From Streptomyces sp. NBC_01288 (lineage in GTDB: Bacteria > Actinomycetota > Actinomycetes > Streptomycetales > Streptomycetaceae), in assembly GCF_035982055.1 (NCBI RefSeq), contig NZ_CP108427.1, positions 992,001-1,056,000 of the forward strand: a stretch of 64,000 nucleotides of DNA. Direction: 5' to 3'. The position numbers and the translations under genes were made by a program. The notes beneath the pieces are model-generated. The model ran no database searches. It was not told the DNA's origin and saw only the letters and a list, made by a program, of their open reading frames with translations. Positions 18,610-26,920 of the stretch are shown in pieces. Position 1 is the stretch's first letter; each line of letters begins with the position of its first letter.

Positions 18610-20745
18610 TCACCCCGTCGCGTCCACCAGCGCCAGCTCGTGCAGCCGCTCCGGCGGGCCAGGGCGGGCGTAGAACCAGCCCTGGGCCGTGTCGCAGCCG
18701 AGTATGCGGAGCTGTTCGGCCTGGGCGCCGGTCTCGACGCCCTCGACCGTCACCGTGAGGTTCAGGCTGTGGGCGAGGGAGACGATGCCCTCGACGATCT
18801 TGAGGTCGACGGGGTCGGCCGGGAACTGCTGCATGCTCTGAGTGAAGGAGCGGTCCAGCTTGAGGATGCTGACCGGCAGGCGGCGGAGGTTGGCGAGGTT
18901 CGAGTAGCCGGTGCCGAAGTCGTCCAGGGCGATGTCGACGCCCATCTCGGCGAGTTGCCGCAGCGGCTTCAGGAGGTCGTCGTCGGCTCCGATCAGCGCC
19001 GACTCGGTGACCTCCAGGCAGAGCGCGTCGGGGGCGACGCCGGTGCGCTCCAGGATGTCGACGGTGTCCTGGACCAGGCCGGGGTGGGTGAGCTGGCAGG
19101 GCGAGAGGTTGACGTTGATGCGCAGGGGGACGCCGTCGCCGTAGGTCTCACGCCACGTGCGGGCCTGGCGTACGGACTGTTCCAGGACCCAGCGGCCCAA
19201 CGGGACGATCAGGCCGGTGTGTTCGGCGAGCGGGATGAAGCGGTCGGGGCCCAGGACGCCGTGCTGCGGGTGCAGCCAGCGGACGAGGGCCTCGGCGCCG
19301 CGCACGCTGCCGTCGCCGAGGTGGACCAGCGGCTGGTACTCGATGAAGAACTCTTTGCGGTCCAGGGCGGCCGGAAGTGCTGTTGTCAGGCCGTGGCGTG
19401 TGATCGCTCGGGCGTCGGCCTCCGGGTCGGCCAGCTCGAAGCGGTTGCCGCCCGCGGACTTGGCGCGGTACATCGTGATGTCGGCGCTGCGCAGCACCTC
19501 CGCGGGGCCGCGCTCGCCGGCCGGGCCCTCGACGATGCCGATGGAGCCGCGCACGGTGAGGTCACGGCCGTCGATGCTGACGGGGGTGATCAGGGCGTTC
19601 ATGATGCGGCCCGCGAGTTCGTCGACCTCGCGCTCGGTGTCGGGGCCGGTGGTCAGCGCGACGAACTCGTCGCCGCCGAGCCGGGCGACCATCTCGCCGG
19701 GCGCGGTCGCGCAGGACTGCAACCGGTCGGCGACCTCGACGAGCAGCCGGTCACCGGCCGCGTGGCCGAGGCTGTCGTTGATGGTCTTGAAGCCGTCGAG
19801 GTCGAGGTAACACAGGCCGAACCGCTGGTTGTTGCCCGCGCCGAGGGCCTTCTCCAGGCGTTCGAAGAACAGGGTGCGGTTCGGCAGGCCGGTGAGGGCG
19901 TCGTGGGTCGCCTCGTAGCGGAGCCGCAGGTTGAGCAGCCGCCGCTCGGTGGTGTCCTCCATGAGGGCGAGCTGGTACTGCGGGTCGCCGTCGGCGTCGC
20001 GGAGCAGGGAGACCGTGAGGTTGGTCCACAGGACCGTTCCGTCAGGCCGGTAGAACGCCTTCTCGACGTGGTAGTGCTCGCGCTCGCCGCGGACGAGTTC
20101 GTCGTAGAGGGTCCAGGTCTGGGGCGCGTCGTCCGGGTGGGTCCACTCGCGGACGTTGCGGCCGCCCATGGTCTGGTCGGAGATCCCGAACATGCGCAGC
20201 AGCGCGCCGTTGACCTGGAGGATGTTGCCGTCGAGGTCGGCCATGCCGATACCTATGGCCGCGCCCTCGAAGACCGCGCGGAAGCGGGCCTCGGTCGCGT
20301 GCAGGGCCTGGGCGACGACGCCCTGGGCCTGGAGGGCGGCCACCGAGATGGCCTCCTGCTCGGCCAGGGTGCGCTCGCGCAGTGCCTGGGCGAAGCCGGC
20401 GGCCATGGCGTGCTGGAGCCGGGCCGAGCGGATCCGCAGGTCCTCCTGGGAGCCGTCGCCGCCGCAGTAGAGCACCAGGTAGGCGTCGACGCACTCCAGG
20501 CTGCGGGTGAGGGCGTCGGGGTCGGTGCAGTGCGCGGAGACGAGGGCGGCGCCGACCGCCTTGCCCTCCTCGACCTCGAAGGTCCTGGCGCGCAGCGCCT
20601 CGCTCAACCGCCGTGCCAGCGGCAGGAGCAGTTCCTCGAACTCGGGCCGGGTCAGCGACGTGGAGGTCGCCGGGAACACCGCCCGGCTCCAGATGGTCGC
20701 GAACCTGCGCAGTCTGCCCTCCGGCCCGTCCGGCTCCGCGATCAC
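18610..20745 (-). CDS. rmdA: PAS-GGDEF-EAL cyclic-di-GMP protein, RmdA type
   Basis: A 711-residue cytoplasmic protein: helical N-terminal region to about 145, PAS domain about 152-270, GGDEF domain with intact GGDEF at 357-361 (RLGGDEFVAL), and EAL domain with EAL at 485-487 followed by the DDFGTGYSNLANL and LKLDRSF motifs. Both catalytic signatures are complete, so it may both make and degrade c-di-GMP; in S. coelicolor RmdA is a c-di-GMP phosphodiesterase affecting aerial development. The GTG start at 20745 overlaps the methyltransferase stop as GTGA. The longer open frame upstream of this GTG is an antisense-like shadow over the methyltransferase gene. Symbol assigned by architecture and neighbourhood. 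Confidence 0.9.
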   Translation of the reverse strand: MIAEPDGPEGRLRRFATIWSRAVFPATSTSLTRPEFEELLLPLARRLSEALRARTFEVEEGKAVGAALVSAHCTDPDALTRSLECVDAYLVLYCGGDGSQEDLRIRSARLQHAMAAGFAQALRERTLAEQEAISVAALQAQGVVAQALHATEARFRAVFEGAAIGIGMADLDGNILQVNGALLRMFGISDQTMGGRNVREWTHPDDAPQTWTLYDELVRGEREHYHVEKAFYRPDGTVLWTNLTVSLLRDADGDPQYQLALMEDTTERRLLNLRLRYEATHDALTGLPNRTLFFERLEKALGAGNNQRFGLCYLDLDGFKTINDSLGHAAGDRLLVEVADRLQSCATAPGEMVARLGGDEFVALTTGPDTEREVDELAGRIMNALITPVSIDGRDLTVRGSIGIVEGPAGERGPAEVLRSADITMYRAKSAGGNRFELADPEADARAITRHGLTTALPAALDRKEFFIEYQPLVHLGDGSVRGAEALVRWLHPQHGVLGPDRFIPLAEHTGLIVPLGRWVLEQSVRQARTWRETYGDGVPLRINVNLSPCQLTHPGLVQDTVDILERTGVAPDALCLEVTESALIGADDDLLKPLRQLAEMGVDIALDDFGTGYSNLANLRRLPVSILKLDRSFTQSMQQFPADPVDLKIVEGIVSLAHSLNLTVTVEGVETGAQAEQLRILGCDTAQGWFYARPGPPERLHELALVDATG

Positions 20746-21554
20746 GCCGCGCGTCCTACGCCGGCGAATCCGGAGAAGGAGTACGGATCCTCGTCCTCCA
20801 GCACCGTGTCCGGCCGCCACTCCGGCATCGGCACCAGTCCCGGTTCCACCATGTCGTACCCCTCGAAGAACCGCGCGATCTCCTCGCGCGAGCGCATGAT
20901 CAGCGGATTGCGAATGTCCTTGTACACGTCCACCGCGCCCTCCGCCCGCTCCGGTGGCAACGGGATTCCCTCGTACGAGGCATGGGTGAGGATCAGCAGG
21001 CTGCCGGGCGCGAGTGCCTCGCGCAGCTGTGCCACCGCTCCGTACGGGTCGTCCGTGTCTTCCACGAAGTGCAGTATGGCAACGAGAAGCAGCGCCACTG
21101 GCCGATTCACGTCGATCAGCCGCTGCACCTCGGCGCTCGCCAGGATCTCCTGGGGCTTGCGGAGGTCGGCCGCGACGACGTCCGCGGTCGCGTTGTCCGC
21201 CAGGACGGCCTGGCTGTGCGCGACCGCCACCGGATCGTGGTCGACGTACATGACATGGGCGCCGGGGCTGGCCGCCTGGGCCACCTCGTGGACGTTTCCG
21301 AAGGTGGGAATTCCGGAGCCGATGTCGAGGAACTGGGTGATGCCCTCGGCGGCCGCGAATCGTACGGCGCGACGCATGAACGCCCGGTTCGCCTGCATGA
21401 TCTTGGGAAGTCCCGGGAGGAACTCCATGGCCTTGCGGGCCGCTTCCCGGTCGACCTCGAAGTTGTGCGAACCGCCCAGGTAGTAGTCGTAGATACGCGA
21501 AACGCTCGGCACCGAGATGTCGATGCTTCGTGGTGCCCAGGCGGGACGCTCCAT
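20742..21554 (-). CDS. DUF574 SAM-dependent methyltransferase (Methyltransf_19)
   Basis: A 270-residue protein of the actinobacterial DUF574 family: ERPAWAPRSIDISVPSVSRIYDYYLGGSHNF, motif I FLDIGSGIPT, ADLRKP and LLVAILHFV. The fold binds S-adenosylmethionine; substrates of this large Streptomyces family are unknown. ATG 21554 has GGAGAG five bases upstream, better than the TTG four codons earlier. The stop overlaps the GTG start of rmdA by 4 bp, so the two are translationally coupled, hinting at a functional link with c-di-GMP control that is not explained by any known role. Confidence 0.9.
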   Translation of the reverse strand: MERPAWAPRSIDISVPSVSRIYDYYLGGSHNFEVDREAARKAMEFLPGLPKIMQANRAFMRRAVRFAAAEGITQFLDIGSGIPTFGNVHEVAQAASPGAHVMYVDHDPVAVAHSQAVLADNATADVVAADLRKPQEILASAEVQRLIDVNRPVALLLVAILHFVEDTDDPYGAVAQLREALAPGSLLILTHASYEGIPLPPERAEGAVDVYKDIRNPLIMRSREEIARFFEGYDMVEPGLVPMPEWRPDTVLEDEDPYSFSGFAGVGRAA

Positions 21555-21893
21555 GTATCTCTCCAAGGCGTAGGCGATCCGGTGTTCGAGCTGAGGCTAC
21601 TGATCGCCCGCCAAAGGAGCGAGCGGAAACGGAAATTGACCATCCGTTCCCGGTCACTGCCTGCGTCACATGCCGAATTGACGTGCGGGGACATGCGGAG
21701 AGGCGCGGCGAATGCCGGAATTGGGGTTGGGAATACGCCAAAGCGGCCCGCCCCCTCCGTGCGGTGCGGAGGGGGCGGACCTGGGGTCGCGCGCGCTGTG
21801 TTGTTCGGCATTTCTGTCGCTTGCCCGCGACCCTCCCTTCCGCGTTTCGGGTGCCGAGTGGGCGGGGGGCGATCAACCCTGGGGAGGTTCTCG
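21555..21893. other. Intergenic region between methyltransferase and lipoprotein genes
   Basis: These 339 bp hold the upstream region of the methyltransferase gene (right part reads minus strand toward 21554) and the lipoprotein terminator at 21748-21778. I see no gene. The sequence around 21610-21660 is less GC-rich than the surroundings and is the likely promoter area for the methyltransferase-rmdA pair, but I cannot name boxes with confidence. Confidence 0.5.
21748..21778 (-). terminator. Terminator of the repeat-lipoprotein gene
   Basis: A perfect 12-bp stem CCGCCCCCTCCG/CGGAGGGGGCGG with a 7-base loop lies 116 bp past the lipoprotein stop. Confidence 0.75.
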
Positions 21894-22856
21894 CTACGCC
21901 GCGGGCGCGCCGACCGGCTTCCCTTCAGGGGAGACGGCGTACCAAGTGCCGCCCACGCCCTGACCGTTGGTCTGTCCGGCGGCCGTGTCACCGGAGAAGG
22001 TGTAGATCGGCCAGCAGTCGACGGTCATCTGCTTGACGCCGTCGGACCGGGTGAAGCCCATGAGGCCCTTCTTCTCGACGCCCTTGGTGTCGTTCGCCGA
22101 GACGATGCCGACGGCCGGCCACTTCTCCGCGCAGGCGCCGAGGCAGTTCGAGACCGACTTCGGCCATGCCTTGTCCTTGAGGAAGCGGTAGACCGTGTGG
22201 CCGTTCTTGTCGACGACGATGTCGCCGAGCTTGGCGTCCTTCTTCACGGACAGACCGGGCAGGCTGGCAAGGGTCGCCTTCTTGCCGTCGGGGGCGAGCG
22301 CGTACCACTTGCCGCCCACGCCCTGGCCGTTGACGTCACCGGCGTTGACGTCCTTGGCGTAGCGGTAGGCCGGCCAGCCGCCGACGGTCAGCTGCTTGGT
22401 GCCGTCGGTGCGGGTCACCTCGCCGAGGAGGGCCTTGTCGATACCTGCGCCGGCCGTGGCGTCGTCCGCGGGAACCGGCGGCCAGGCGGTGGCGCAGTCG
22501 CCGTCGCAGTTCGACTTGGGGGGATTGGCCGTGTCGGCGTCGAAACGGTAGAGGGTGAGACCCGCACCGTCGCTCAACACCTTGCCGAGGTCGGGGTTGT
22601 TGGCAACGGTCAGCTGGCCCGCGGGCTCGGCGGCCGCGGCCTGCTGGCCGTCGGCTCCGTAGCCGTTGCCGGCGCCGGTGCTGGGGCTCGACGTGGCCGC
22701 ACCGACGCTTCCGTAACCTCCGGCCGCCGCCGTGGCACCGACGTTCTGTGCCGCAGAGGAAGGCGTGGTCACATTGTCCGAACCGCACGCCGCCGTCAAC
22801 GCCATGACGGACACGGCCGTCGCCGCGAGTGAGGCGCTCCGCCAGGAGGTCTTCAT
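21894..22856 (-). CDS. Secreted-repeat lipoprotein (Lipoprotein_15, COG4315)
   Basis: A 320-residue exported lipoprotein. The signal peptide ends in a lipobox near residue 24 (LTAACGS), then a low-complexity Gly/Ala/Ser linker (about 30-75), then two PF03640-type repeats: GKVLSDGAGLTLYRFDAD... with CDGDCATAWPP and VGGWPAYRYAKDVNAGDVNGQGVGGKWYAL, and a second set with CLGACAEKWPAV and CWPIYTFSGDTAAGQTNGQGVGGTWYAV. Function of these repeats is unknown; some homologues are iron or respiration associated. ATG 22856 has GGGGAG seven bases upstream. It corresponds by position to the lipoprotein next to rmdA in S. coelicolor. Confidence 0.88.
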   Translation of the reverse strand: MKTSWRSASLAATAVSVMALTAACGSDNVTTPSSAAQNVGATAAAGGYGSVGAATSSPSTGAGNGYGADGQQAAAAEPAGQLTVANNPDLGKVLSDGAGLTLYRFDADTANPPKSNCDGDCATAWPPVPADDATAGAGIDKALLGEVTRTDGTKQLTVGGWPAYRYAKDVNAGDVNGQGVGGKWYALAPDGKKATLASLPGLSVKKDAKLGDIVVDKNGHTVYRFLKDKAWPKSVSNCLGACAEKWPAVGIVSANDTKGVEKKGLMGFTRSDGVKQMTVDCWPIYTFSGDTAAGQTNGQGVGGTWYAVSPEGKPVGAPAA

Positions 22857-22919
22857 CGTCAACTCCCCATAATCACCTGGATGTTGCAGCGCCCGTCTGT
22901 GCCGCCGCACGGTCCTAGG

Positions 22920-22945
22920 TACGGGTGGGGACCACGGAAGTGTTC
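22920..22945 (-). promoter_or_regulatory. Candidate ECF-type promoter of the lipoprotein gene
   Basis: On the minus strand GAAC (22945-22942) is followed after 18 bases by CGTA (22923-22920), similar to ECF sigma promoters of the GAAC/CGT class. The spacer is slightly long, so this is tentative. Confidence 0.3.
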
Positions 22946-23115
22946 AACCGCCGCACAAATTTCTTTCCGACCCCTGTGGCACGGCGGCTCCTTCTCGTAC
23001 GCCCGTGCGCATCCGGCCATGTCCGGCGGCCGGTTCGTCAAACGGCCGTACCCCGTCTTCCACTCCTTCGGGGCATTCCTCTCGCGCCCCGGCGCGCCCC
23101 CGCCCGCGAGGGCTC

Positions 23116-23739
23116 ATGATCTCCGTCGTGCATGGACCCGAACCGACCCGAACCGCCCTCGCCGCAAGGGTGTTGACCCTGGTGACGCTGACATGGCTGC
23201 TGGCGGGCGCACCGGCGGGCCTGGCAGCGGCCGACGCCTGTGCGTACGCCTCGACGGGGCCGGACGGCACGGAGGCGGTGGCGGTGGCCGGCAGCGGTGA
23301 CGACTGGCCGACTCCCCCGGCCTGCCCGAAGCCGACCCCGCCGCCGCCCTGCCCGTCCCCGACGCCCACCCCGCCACCGCCGAAGCCCACACCGCCTCCC
23401 CCGCCGAAGCCCACTCCGACCCCGACCCCCAGGCCGACGCCGAAGCCGCGGCCCACGCCGAAGCCCACCCCGCCACCGCCCGCCCCGGCGCCGCGCCCGG
23501 CCCCGGCGGCTCCGCTGCCCCGGGTGATCCCGACACCGACGCCCACACCAACGCCTACTCCGCCCCCGACACCATCGCCCAAGCCCACCCCGCATCCCTC
23601 GGCGGCCCCGGTGAGTTATCCGAAGTACCACGCCCAGCCGCGTCCGCGGCCGGCCCCCAACCGGACGCCGCCGGTCGTCTACGTCCTGCTCATCACCCTG
23701 CCCGCGGTGGTCGCCATCGTCGCGCTGCGTCCACGCTGA
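23116..23739 (+). CDS. Secreted proline-rich, membrane-anchored protein
   Basis: A 207-residue protein: signal peptide (VLTLVTLTWLLAGAPAGLAAA), a short N-terminal part with two cysteines, then about 110 residues of PKPTPPPP/TPTPTP repeats, and a C-terminal transmembrane helix VVYVLLITLPAVVAIVAL ending in RPR. The middle is a rigid wall-spanning stalk; there is no LPxTG motif. The codon pattern of the repeat is slippery (runs of ccg/cca-acc). GAGGG lies 5 bases before ATG 23116. The gene is followed after 16 bp by the DUF4239 gene and probably forms an operon with it. No enzymatic domain is seen. Confidence 0.75.
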   Translation: MISVVHGPEPTRTALAARVLTLVTLTWLLAGAPAGLAAADACAYASTGPDGTEAVAVAGSGDDWPTPPACPKPTPPPPCPSPTPTPPPPKPTPPPPPKPTPTPTPRPTPKPRPTPKPTPPPPAPAPRPAPAAPLPRVIPTPTPTPTPTPPPTPSPKPTPHPSAAPVSYPKYHAQPRPRPAPNRTPPVVYVLLITLPAVVAIVALRPR

Positions 23740-23755
23740 TCCCCGGAGGAACCTC

Positions 23756-24520
23756 TTGTCGGAATGGCTTGTTCTCGTCCTCGCGATGGCGGCGGCCTGT
23801 GTCGTCGTCATCATCATCACGTTCCTCCGCGAACGCTCGGCGTCCGAGGACGAGGACCCCAGTGACACCCCGGACGTCATCGAGTACATGACGATGTGGA
23901 TCGGCGTGGTGTACGCCATCGTCCTGGGCCTGGCGATCGCCGGAGTCTGGGAGGCCCGCAGCGCCGCCCAGGACCACGTCCAGGCGGAGGCGCAGGCGCT
24001 GCACGAGATCTCGGAGCGGGTGCGGGTCTACCCGGCCGACGAACGTGACCGCGTCCGGGCCGACGTCGAGGCCTACGTCTCACAGGTCGTCAACGTCGAG
24101 TGGAAGACGATGGCCGACCACGAGAAACTCACCCAGCGCGGCACCGACCTCCTGGAGCGCATCCGCGCGGACATCTCCGACTACCAGCCGAAGACGGACT
24201 TCCAGGCGCAGGCCTACCAGCCGCTCGTCGACCAGGTGACCGCCGTGGACTCGGCACGCAACGCCCGTTCGGACTCCACGGGGGCGACCATGCCGTCGGT
24301 GGTGTGGTTCGGGCTGCTCGCCGGGGCCGTGATCACCATCGGCATGGTGTTCGCGCTACAGATCCGGCGTACGACACGGGAGCTGATCCTCGCCGGGCTG
24401 TTCTCGGCGCTGATCGCCTTCCTGCTGTTCCTGATCTGGGACTTCGACGCGCCGTACAGCCGCGGGATCACGGCCTCGGCGCAGCCGTTCCTGAACCTCT
24501 TCCCGCACATCAAGGACTGA
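23756..24520 (+). CDS. DUF4239 membrane protein (bestrophin-like)
   Basis: A 254-residue membrane protein. Helix 1 LVLVLAMAAACVVVIIITFL, a second hydrophobic segment MWIGVVYAIVLGLAIAGVW, a long soluble helical middle (AAQDHVQAEAQALHEISERV...), then VVWFGLLAGAVITIGMVFAL and LILAGLFSALIAFLLFLIWDF. This is the DUF4239 layout, distantly bestrophin-like; an ion channel role is possible but not shown. The start is TTG 23756, supported by GGAGGA 5 bases upstream; there is no nearby ATG in frame. A strong hairpin follows the gene. Confidence 0.85.
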   Translation: MSEWLVLVLAMAAACVVVIIITFLRERSASEDEDPSDTPDVIEYMTMWIGVVYAIVLGLAIAGVWEARSAAQDHVQAEAQALHEISERVRVYPADERDRVRADVEAYVSQVVNVEWKTMADHEKLTQRGTDLLERIRADISDYQPKTDFQAQAYQPLVDQVTAVDSARNARSDSTGATMPSVVWFGLLAGAVITIGMVFALQIRRTTRELILAGLFSALIAFLLFLIWDFDAPYSRGITASAQPFLNLFPHIKD

Positions 24521-24542
24521 CGGCCCCTCACCGGAGCCGGTC

Positions 24543-24580
24543 ACCGGGGGACGTCCGCCACGCCGCGGGCGTCCCCCGGT
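24543..24580 (+). terminator. Terminator after the DUF4239 gene
   Basis: An 11-bp perfect stem ACCGGGGGACG/CGTCCCCCGGT, extended inward by five more pairs including a wobble, starts 22 bp after the stop codon. Confidence 0.75.
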
Positions 24581-24660
24581 CGCACGAACGGGGTCCCCTG
24601 TGCGGCCCACACGATTGCCCCATTCGCGCGACTGCGATCGCGGGAGCGCACACATGTTCC

Positions 24661-24666
24661 TAGCGT
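24661..24666 (+). promoter_or_regulatory. Candidate -10 box TAGCGT of the first secreted Ig-like gene
   Basis: TAGCGTTTCG lies 77 bp upstream of ATG 24743. The same TAGCGTT core occurs 52 bp upstream of the nearby sortase start, so both may be read from one type of promoter. No convincing -35 is seen. Confidence 0.3.
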
Positions 24667-24742
24667 TTCGGTCATCGAGGTGCATTTACGGCGCAAGCGG
24701 AAAAGGTCCGCTGCTGCTCCTCGGGGACCCGGAGGAACCACC

Positions 24743-25294
24743 ATGCGCGCGATACGCGTCGCTTCGGCCGCCGCACTGCTGGGCATCAGCGCCCTCGCCC
24801 TGTCCGCGCCGGTCGCCGTCGCGAAGGGCGACGGCAACCACAACATCACGCCGTTCGGCTTCAGCGTCCAGCCCTCGACGATCGCGGCGGGCGGCCAGGT
24901 GACCCTGCAGCTCGACCGGGACCAGGGCGGCTGCAAGGGCTCCGCCACGGTCTCCTCCGGGGTCTTCGACACCGTCAGGATCTCGCCGGGGCAGTCCTCG
25001 GCGACGGCGATGGTCGACTGGGACGCCAGGGCGGGCGCGGTGTACCAGGTGACGTTCACGTGTGACGGCGTGAGCGGCTCCACGGGTCTGACCATCGCGT
25101 CCGGCCGCACGAACAACAACATCCAGCCGCTCCAGCCGGCCCAGCAGATTCCCCGAGGGGTCCACGCCGGCGAGGGCGGCAGCATCGCCGGGTTCGACCT
25201 CAAGGAGCTCGGCATCGGCGCGGCCCTCATCGCGGGCTCGGTGGGCGCGGCATACCACTTCTCGCGCCGCCGCACCGGAGAGGACGGCGTCTGA
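24743..25294 (+). CDS. Secreted, C-terminally anchored Ig-like protein A
   Basis: A 183-residue protein: signal peptide (VASAAALLGISALALSAPVAVA), an about 95-residue beta-rich domain beginning TPFGFSVQPSTIAAGGQVTLQLD with two cysteines (GGCKGS and FTCDG) likely forming a disulfide, a linker, then a hydrophobic helix IGAALIAGSVGAAYHF and a basic tail SRRRTGEDGV. It resembles a sortase substrate but lacks LPxTG or LAxTG, so it is probably membrane anchored. GGAGGA is 7 bases before ATG 24743. It is paralogous to the convergent gene at 25389-25895. I do not recognise a function. Confidence 0.8.
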   Translation: MRAIRVASAAALLGISALALSAPVAVAKGDGNHNITPFGFSVQPSTIAAGGQVTLQLDRDQGGCKGSATVSSGVFDTVRISPGQSSATAMVDWDARAGAVYQVTFTCDGVSGSTGLTIASGRTNNNIQPLQPAQQIPRGVHAGEGGSIAGFDLKELGIGAALIAGSVGAAYHFSRRRTGEDGV

Positions 25295-25310
25295 CCGCGG
25301 CACCACCCGC

Positions 25311-25357
25311 ACAGGCCTTCGCCCCGGAACCCGCAAGGGTCCGGGGCGAAGGCCTGT
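25311..25357. terminator. Strong bidirectional terminator between the two Ig-like genes
   Basis: A 17-bp perfect stem from ACAGGCCTTCGCCCCGG paired with its complement, plus four inner ACCC/GGGT pairs after a one-base bulge and a GCAA loop. It lies between two convergent genes, 16 bp after one stop and 31 bp after the other. Confidence 0.85.
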
Positions 25358-25388
25358 CACGTGCGCCTGAACTCCGAAGGGGAGGAGG

Positions 25389-25895
25389 TCAGAACCCGCG
25401 CTCGGTGCGGCGGCGCATCCAGAACACCCCGCCGCCCACGACGGCCGCGGCGACCAGGCCGCCGCCGATCGCCATGTCGGTCGGGGTCGCCCCGGCGCTG
25501 CTGCTGCCGCCGAGCCCGCCGCGGACCCCGCCGATGACGGTGTAGGCGTCGTCACGGGTCAGCGAGGAGCCGTTGGAGCAGCGGACCGTGATGCTGTACG
25601 CGCCCGGGGTGGCCGACCGGCTGATCCTGGCCGTTCCGCTGGACGTCGTACCGGAGCCGTTCAGGAGGGACAGGTTGGCGGGGCGTTCGAACCCCGGTGA
25701 GGTGGCGATGGCGTTGCCGCCGCTGAAGCAGCCGTCGACCGTGACGGTGAGCTGTCCACCGCGGGCGATCACGCTGGGCAGGGCGAGAATGTTGCTGGGG
25801 CTGGCGCCCATGCCGTCCGCGACGGCCACCGGGGCGGCGAGCCCCAGGACGGCCACCGCGGCACCGGCGGCAGCCAGGGCACGAGTAGTACGCAT
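25389..25895 (-). CDS. Secreted, C-terminally anchored Ig-like protein B
   Basis: A 168-residue protein built like its neighbour: signal peptide (ALAAAGAAVAVLGLAAPVAVA), a beta-rich domain starting NILALPSVIARGGQLTVTVDGC with a second cysteine in SITVRCSNG, a Gly/Ser linker, then a hydrophobic helix AIGGGLVAAAVVGGGVFW and tail MRRRTERGF. The block SVIARGGQLTVTVD mirrors STIAAGGQVTLQLD in protein A, and the Cys pair is kept, so the two are paralogues. GGAGG precedes ATG 25895 by 6 bases. No sorting motif is seen. Function unknown. Confidence 0.8.
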   Translation of the reverse strand: MRTTRALAAAGAAVAVLGLAAPVAVADGMGASPSNILALPSVIARGGQLTVTVDGCFSGGNAIATSPGFERPANLSLLNGSGTTSSGTARISRSATPGAYSITVRCSNGSSLTRDDAYTVIGGVRGGLGGSSSAGATPTDMAIGGGLVAAAVVGGGVFWMRRRTERGF

Positions 25896-26227
25896 GTCAT
25901 CCTCCGCGGAAGGCGCCCCGGGACCCGTCCCCGGTCGATCGGCGAGAAAACGCCTCCCAGACGCACCCTCAGATGCCTTGCGCGCGCCCGCATTTCGAGA
26001 ATGGTCCGTCCTGGTGAGAGGACACGCCGGGGGAAAAGCGCACAATCGGATATTGCCGCAGGTCACGGACCGTCAGAAAATTCCTGCGGGCGTCAACTCG
26101 TATGGCGCACATAAGGATGTCCGGGCCACCCGTTCGCGCTTTCCCCGTCGCCGGTTCCGCCTTCCGGACTTAGCGTTCTCGTATGCGCGATTGACGGGGC
26201 GACGGCCGCGTCGAGAGGGGATGGCGA
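25896..26227. other. Intergenic region with sortase promoter area
   Basis: This 332-bp divergent gap serves protein B (minus) and the sortase gene (plus). TAGCGT at 26171-26176 with following TCTCGT resembles the TAGCGTTTCG upstream of protein A. The part around 26040-26130 is relatively AT-rich for this genome. I see no gene here. Confidence 0.4.
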
Positions 26228-26899
26228 ATGTCTGCGTCGGAGCTGTCCGAGCTTGCCGAAGAGGAGGAGCGGCAGAAGAAGCGCGCCCCGTGGGGAGTGA
26301 TAGCGCTTGTTCTGCTGACCGGTCTCGCGCTCATTCGGAATGGTTCCGGGGAGTTCGACATCGGGCCGCCGCAGCCGGCCTCCGCCGCTGCCGCGGACGC
26401 CCGGACCGGCCACACCACGTTCGGCAAGGTCCCGGCCCCGCTGCCGTACTCCGTCGCCGACCGGGTGCGGATCCCCGCGATCCGGGTCGACGCCCCGGTC
26501 ATGCCGGTGGGCCTGGACGCGGACGGCTGGGTGGGCGCTCCGCCGCCGGAGGACCCGAACCTGGCGGGCTGGTTCACCGGCGCCGTCTCCCCCGGCGAAA
26601 AGGGCACGGCGGTCGTGGTCGGCCATGTCGACAACAAAATGGGCCCTGCCGTGTTCTACGGACTCGGGGCCCTCAAGAAGGGAAATCGCGTCGAGGTCGA
26701 GCGCAAGGACGGAAAGACGGCCGTGTTCGAGATCTACGGCATCGAGGTCTTCGAGAAGAAGGACTTCCCCGGCGATCGCGTCTACGCCTCCAAGGGAACT
26801 CCGGAACTCCGCGTCATCACCTGCGGCGGCGGTTTCTCCAAGCAGAACGGCTACGACGGGAACGTCGTCGTCTTCGCCCGCCTGGTCGAGGTCCGCTGA
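26228..26899 (+). CDS. Class F sortase
   Basis: A 223-residue single-pass membrane transpeptidase. An N-terminal helix WGVIALVLLTGLALI (22-36) anchors it; the sortase barrel follows, with catalytic His133 in VVGHVDN, Cys199 in RVITCGGGF and probable Arg218 in VFARLVEV. The overall layout, including IRVDAPVMPVGLDADGWVGAPP, is that of actinobacterial class F enzymes. Sortases join surface proteins to the cell wall or to each other. No gene in this window carries a clear LPxTG-like signal, so the substrate is not obvious. ATG 26228 is used with GAGGGG upstream. A very long terminator follows. Confidence 0.93.
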   Translation: MSASELSELAEEEERQKKRAPWGVIALVLLTGLALIRNGSGEFDIGPPQPASAAAADARTGHTTFGKVPAPLPYSVADRVRIPAIRVDAPVMPVGLDADGWVGAPPPEDPNLAGWFTGAVSPGEKGTAVVVGHVDNKMGPAVFYGLGALKKGNRVEVERKDGKTAVFEIYGIEVFEKKDFPGDRVYASKGTPELRVITCGGGFSKQNGYDGNVVVFARLVEVR

Positions 26900-26920
26900 G
26901 CGTTCCCCGGCCGGGCGGGC

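Noticed and set aside
18544..21483. A 979-codon plus-strand frame opposite rmdA and the methyltransferase
   Set aside because: The codon bias of high-GC DNA leaves the complementary frame open. The minus strand carries complete PAS, GGDEF, EAL and methyltransferase motifs.
20746..21876. An N-terminal extension of rmdA
   Set aside because: The extension is Arg/Pro/Gly-rich shadow sequence over the methyltransferase gene. GTG 20745 fits the domain layout and the GTGA overlap.
23038..23919. A minus-strand Gly/Arg-rich frame over the proline-rich gene
   Set aside because: It is the complement of PTPP repeats; the plus strand has the signal peptide, TM helix and ribosome binding site.
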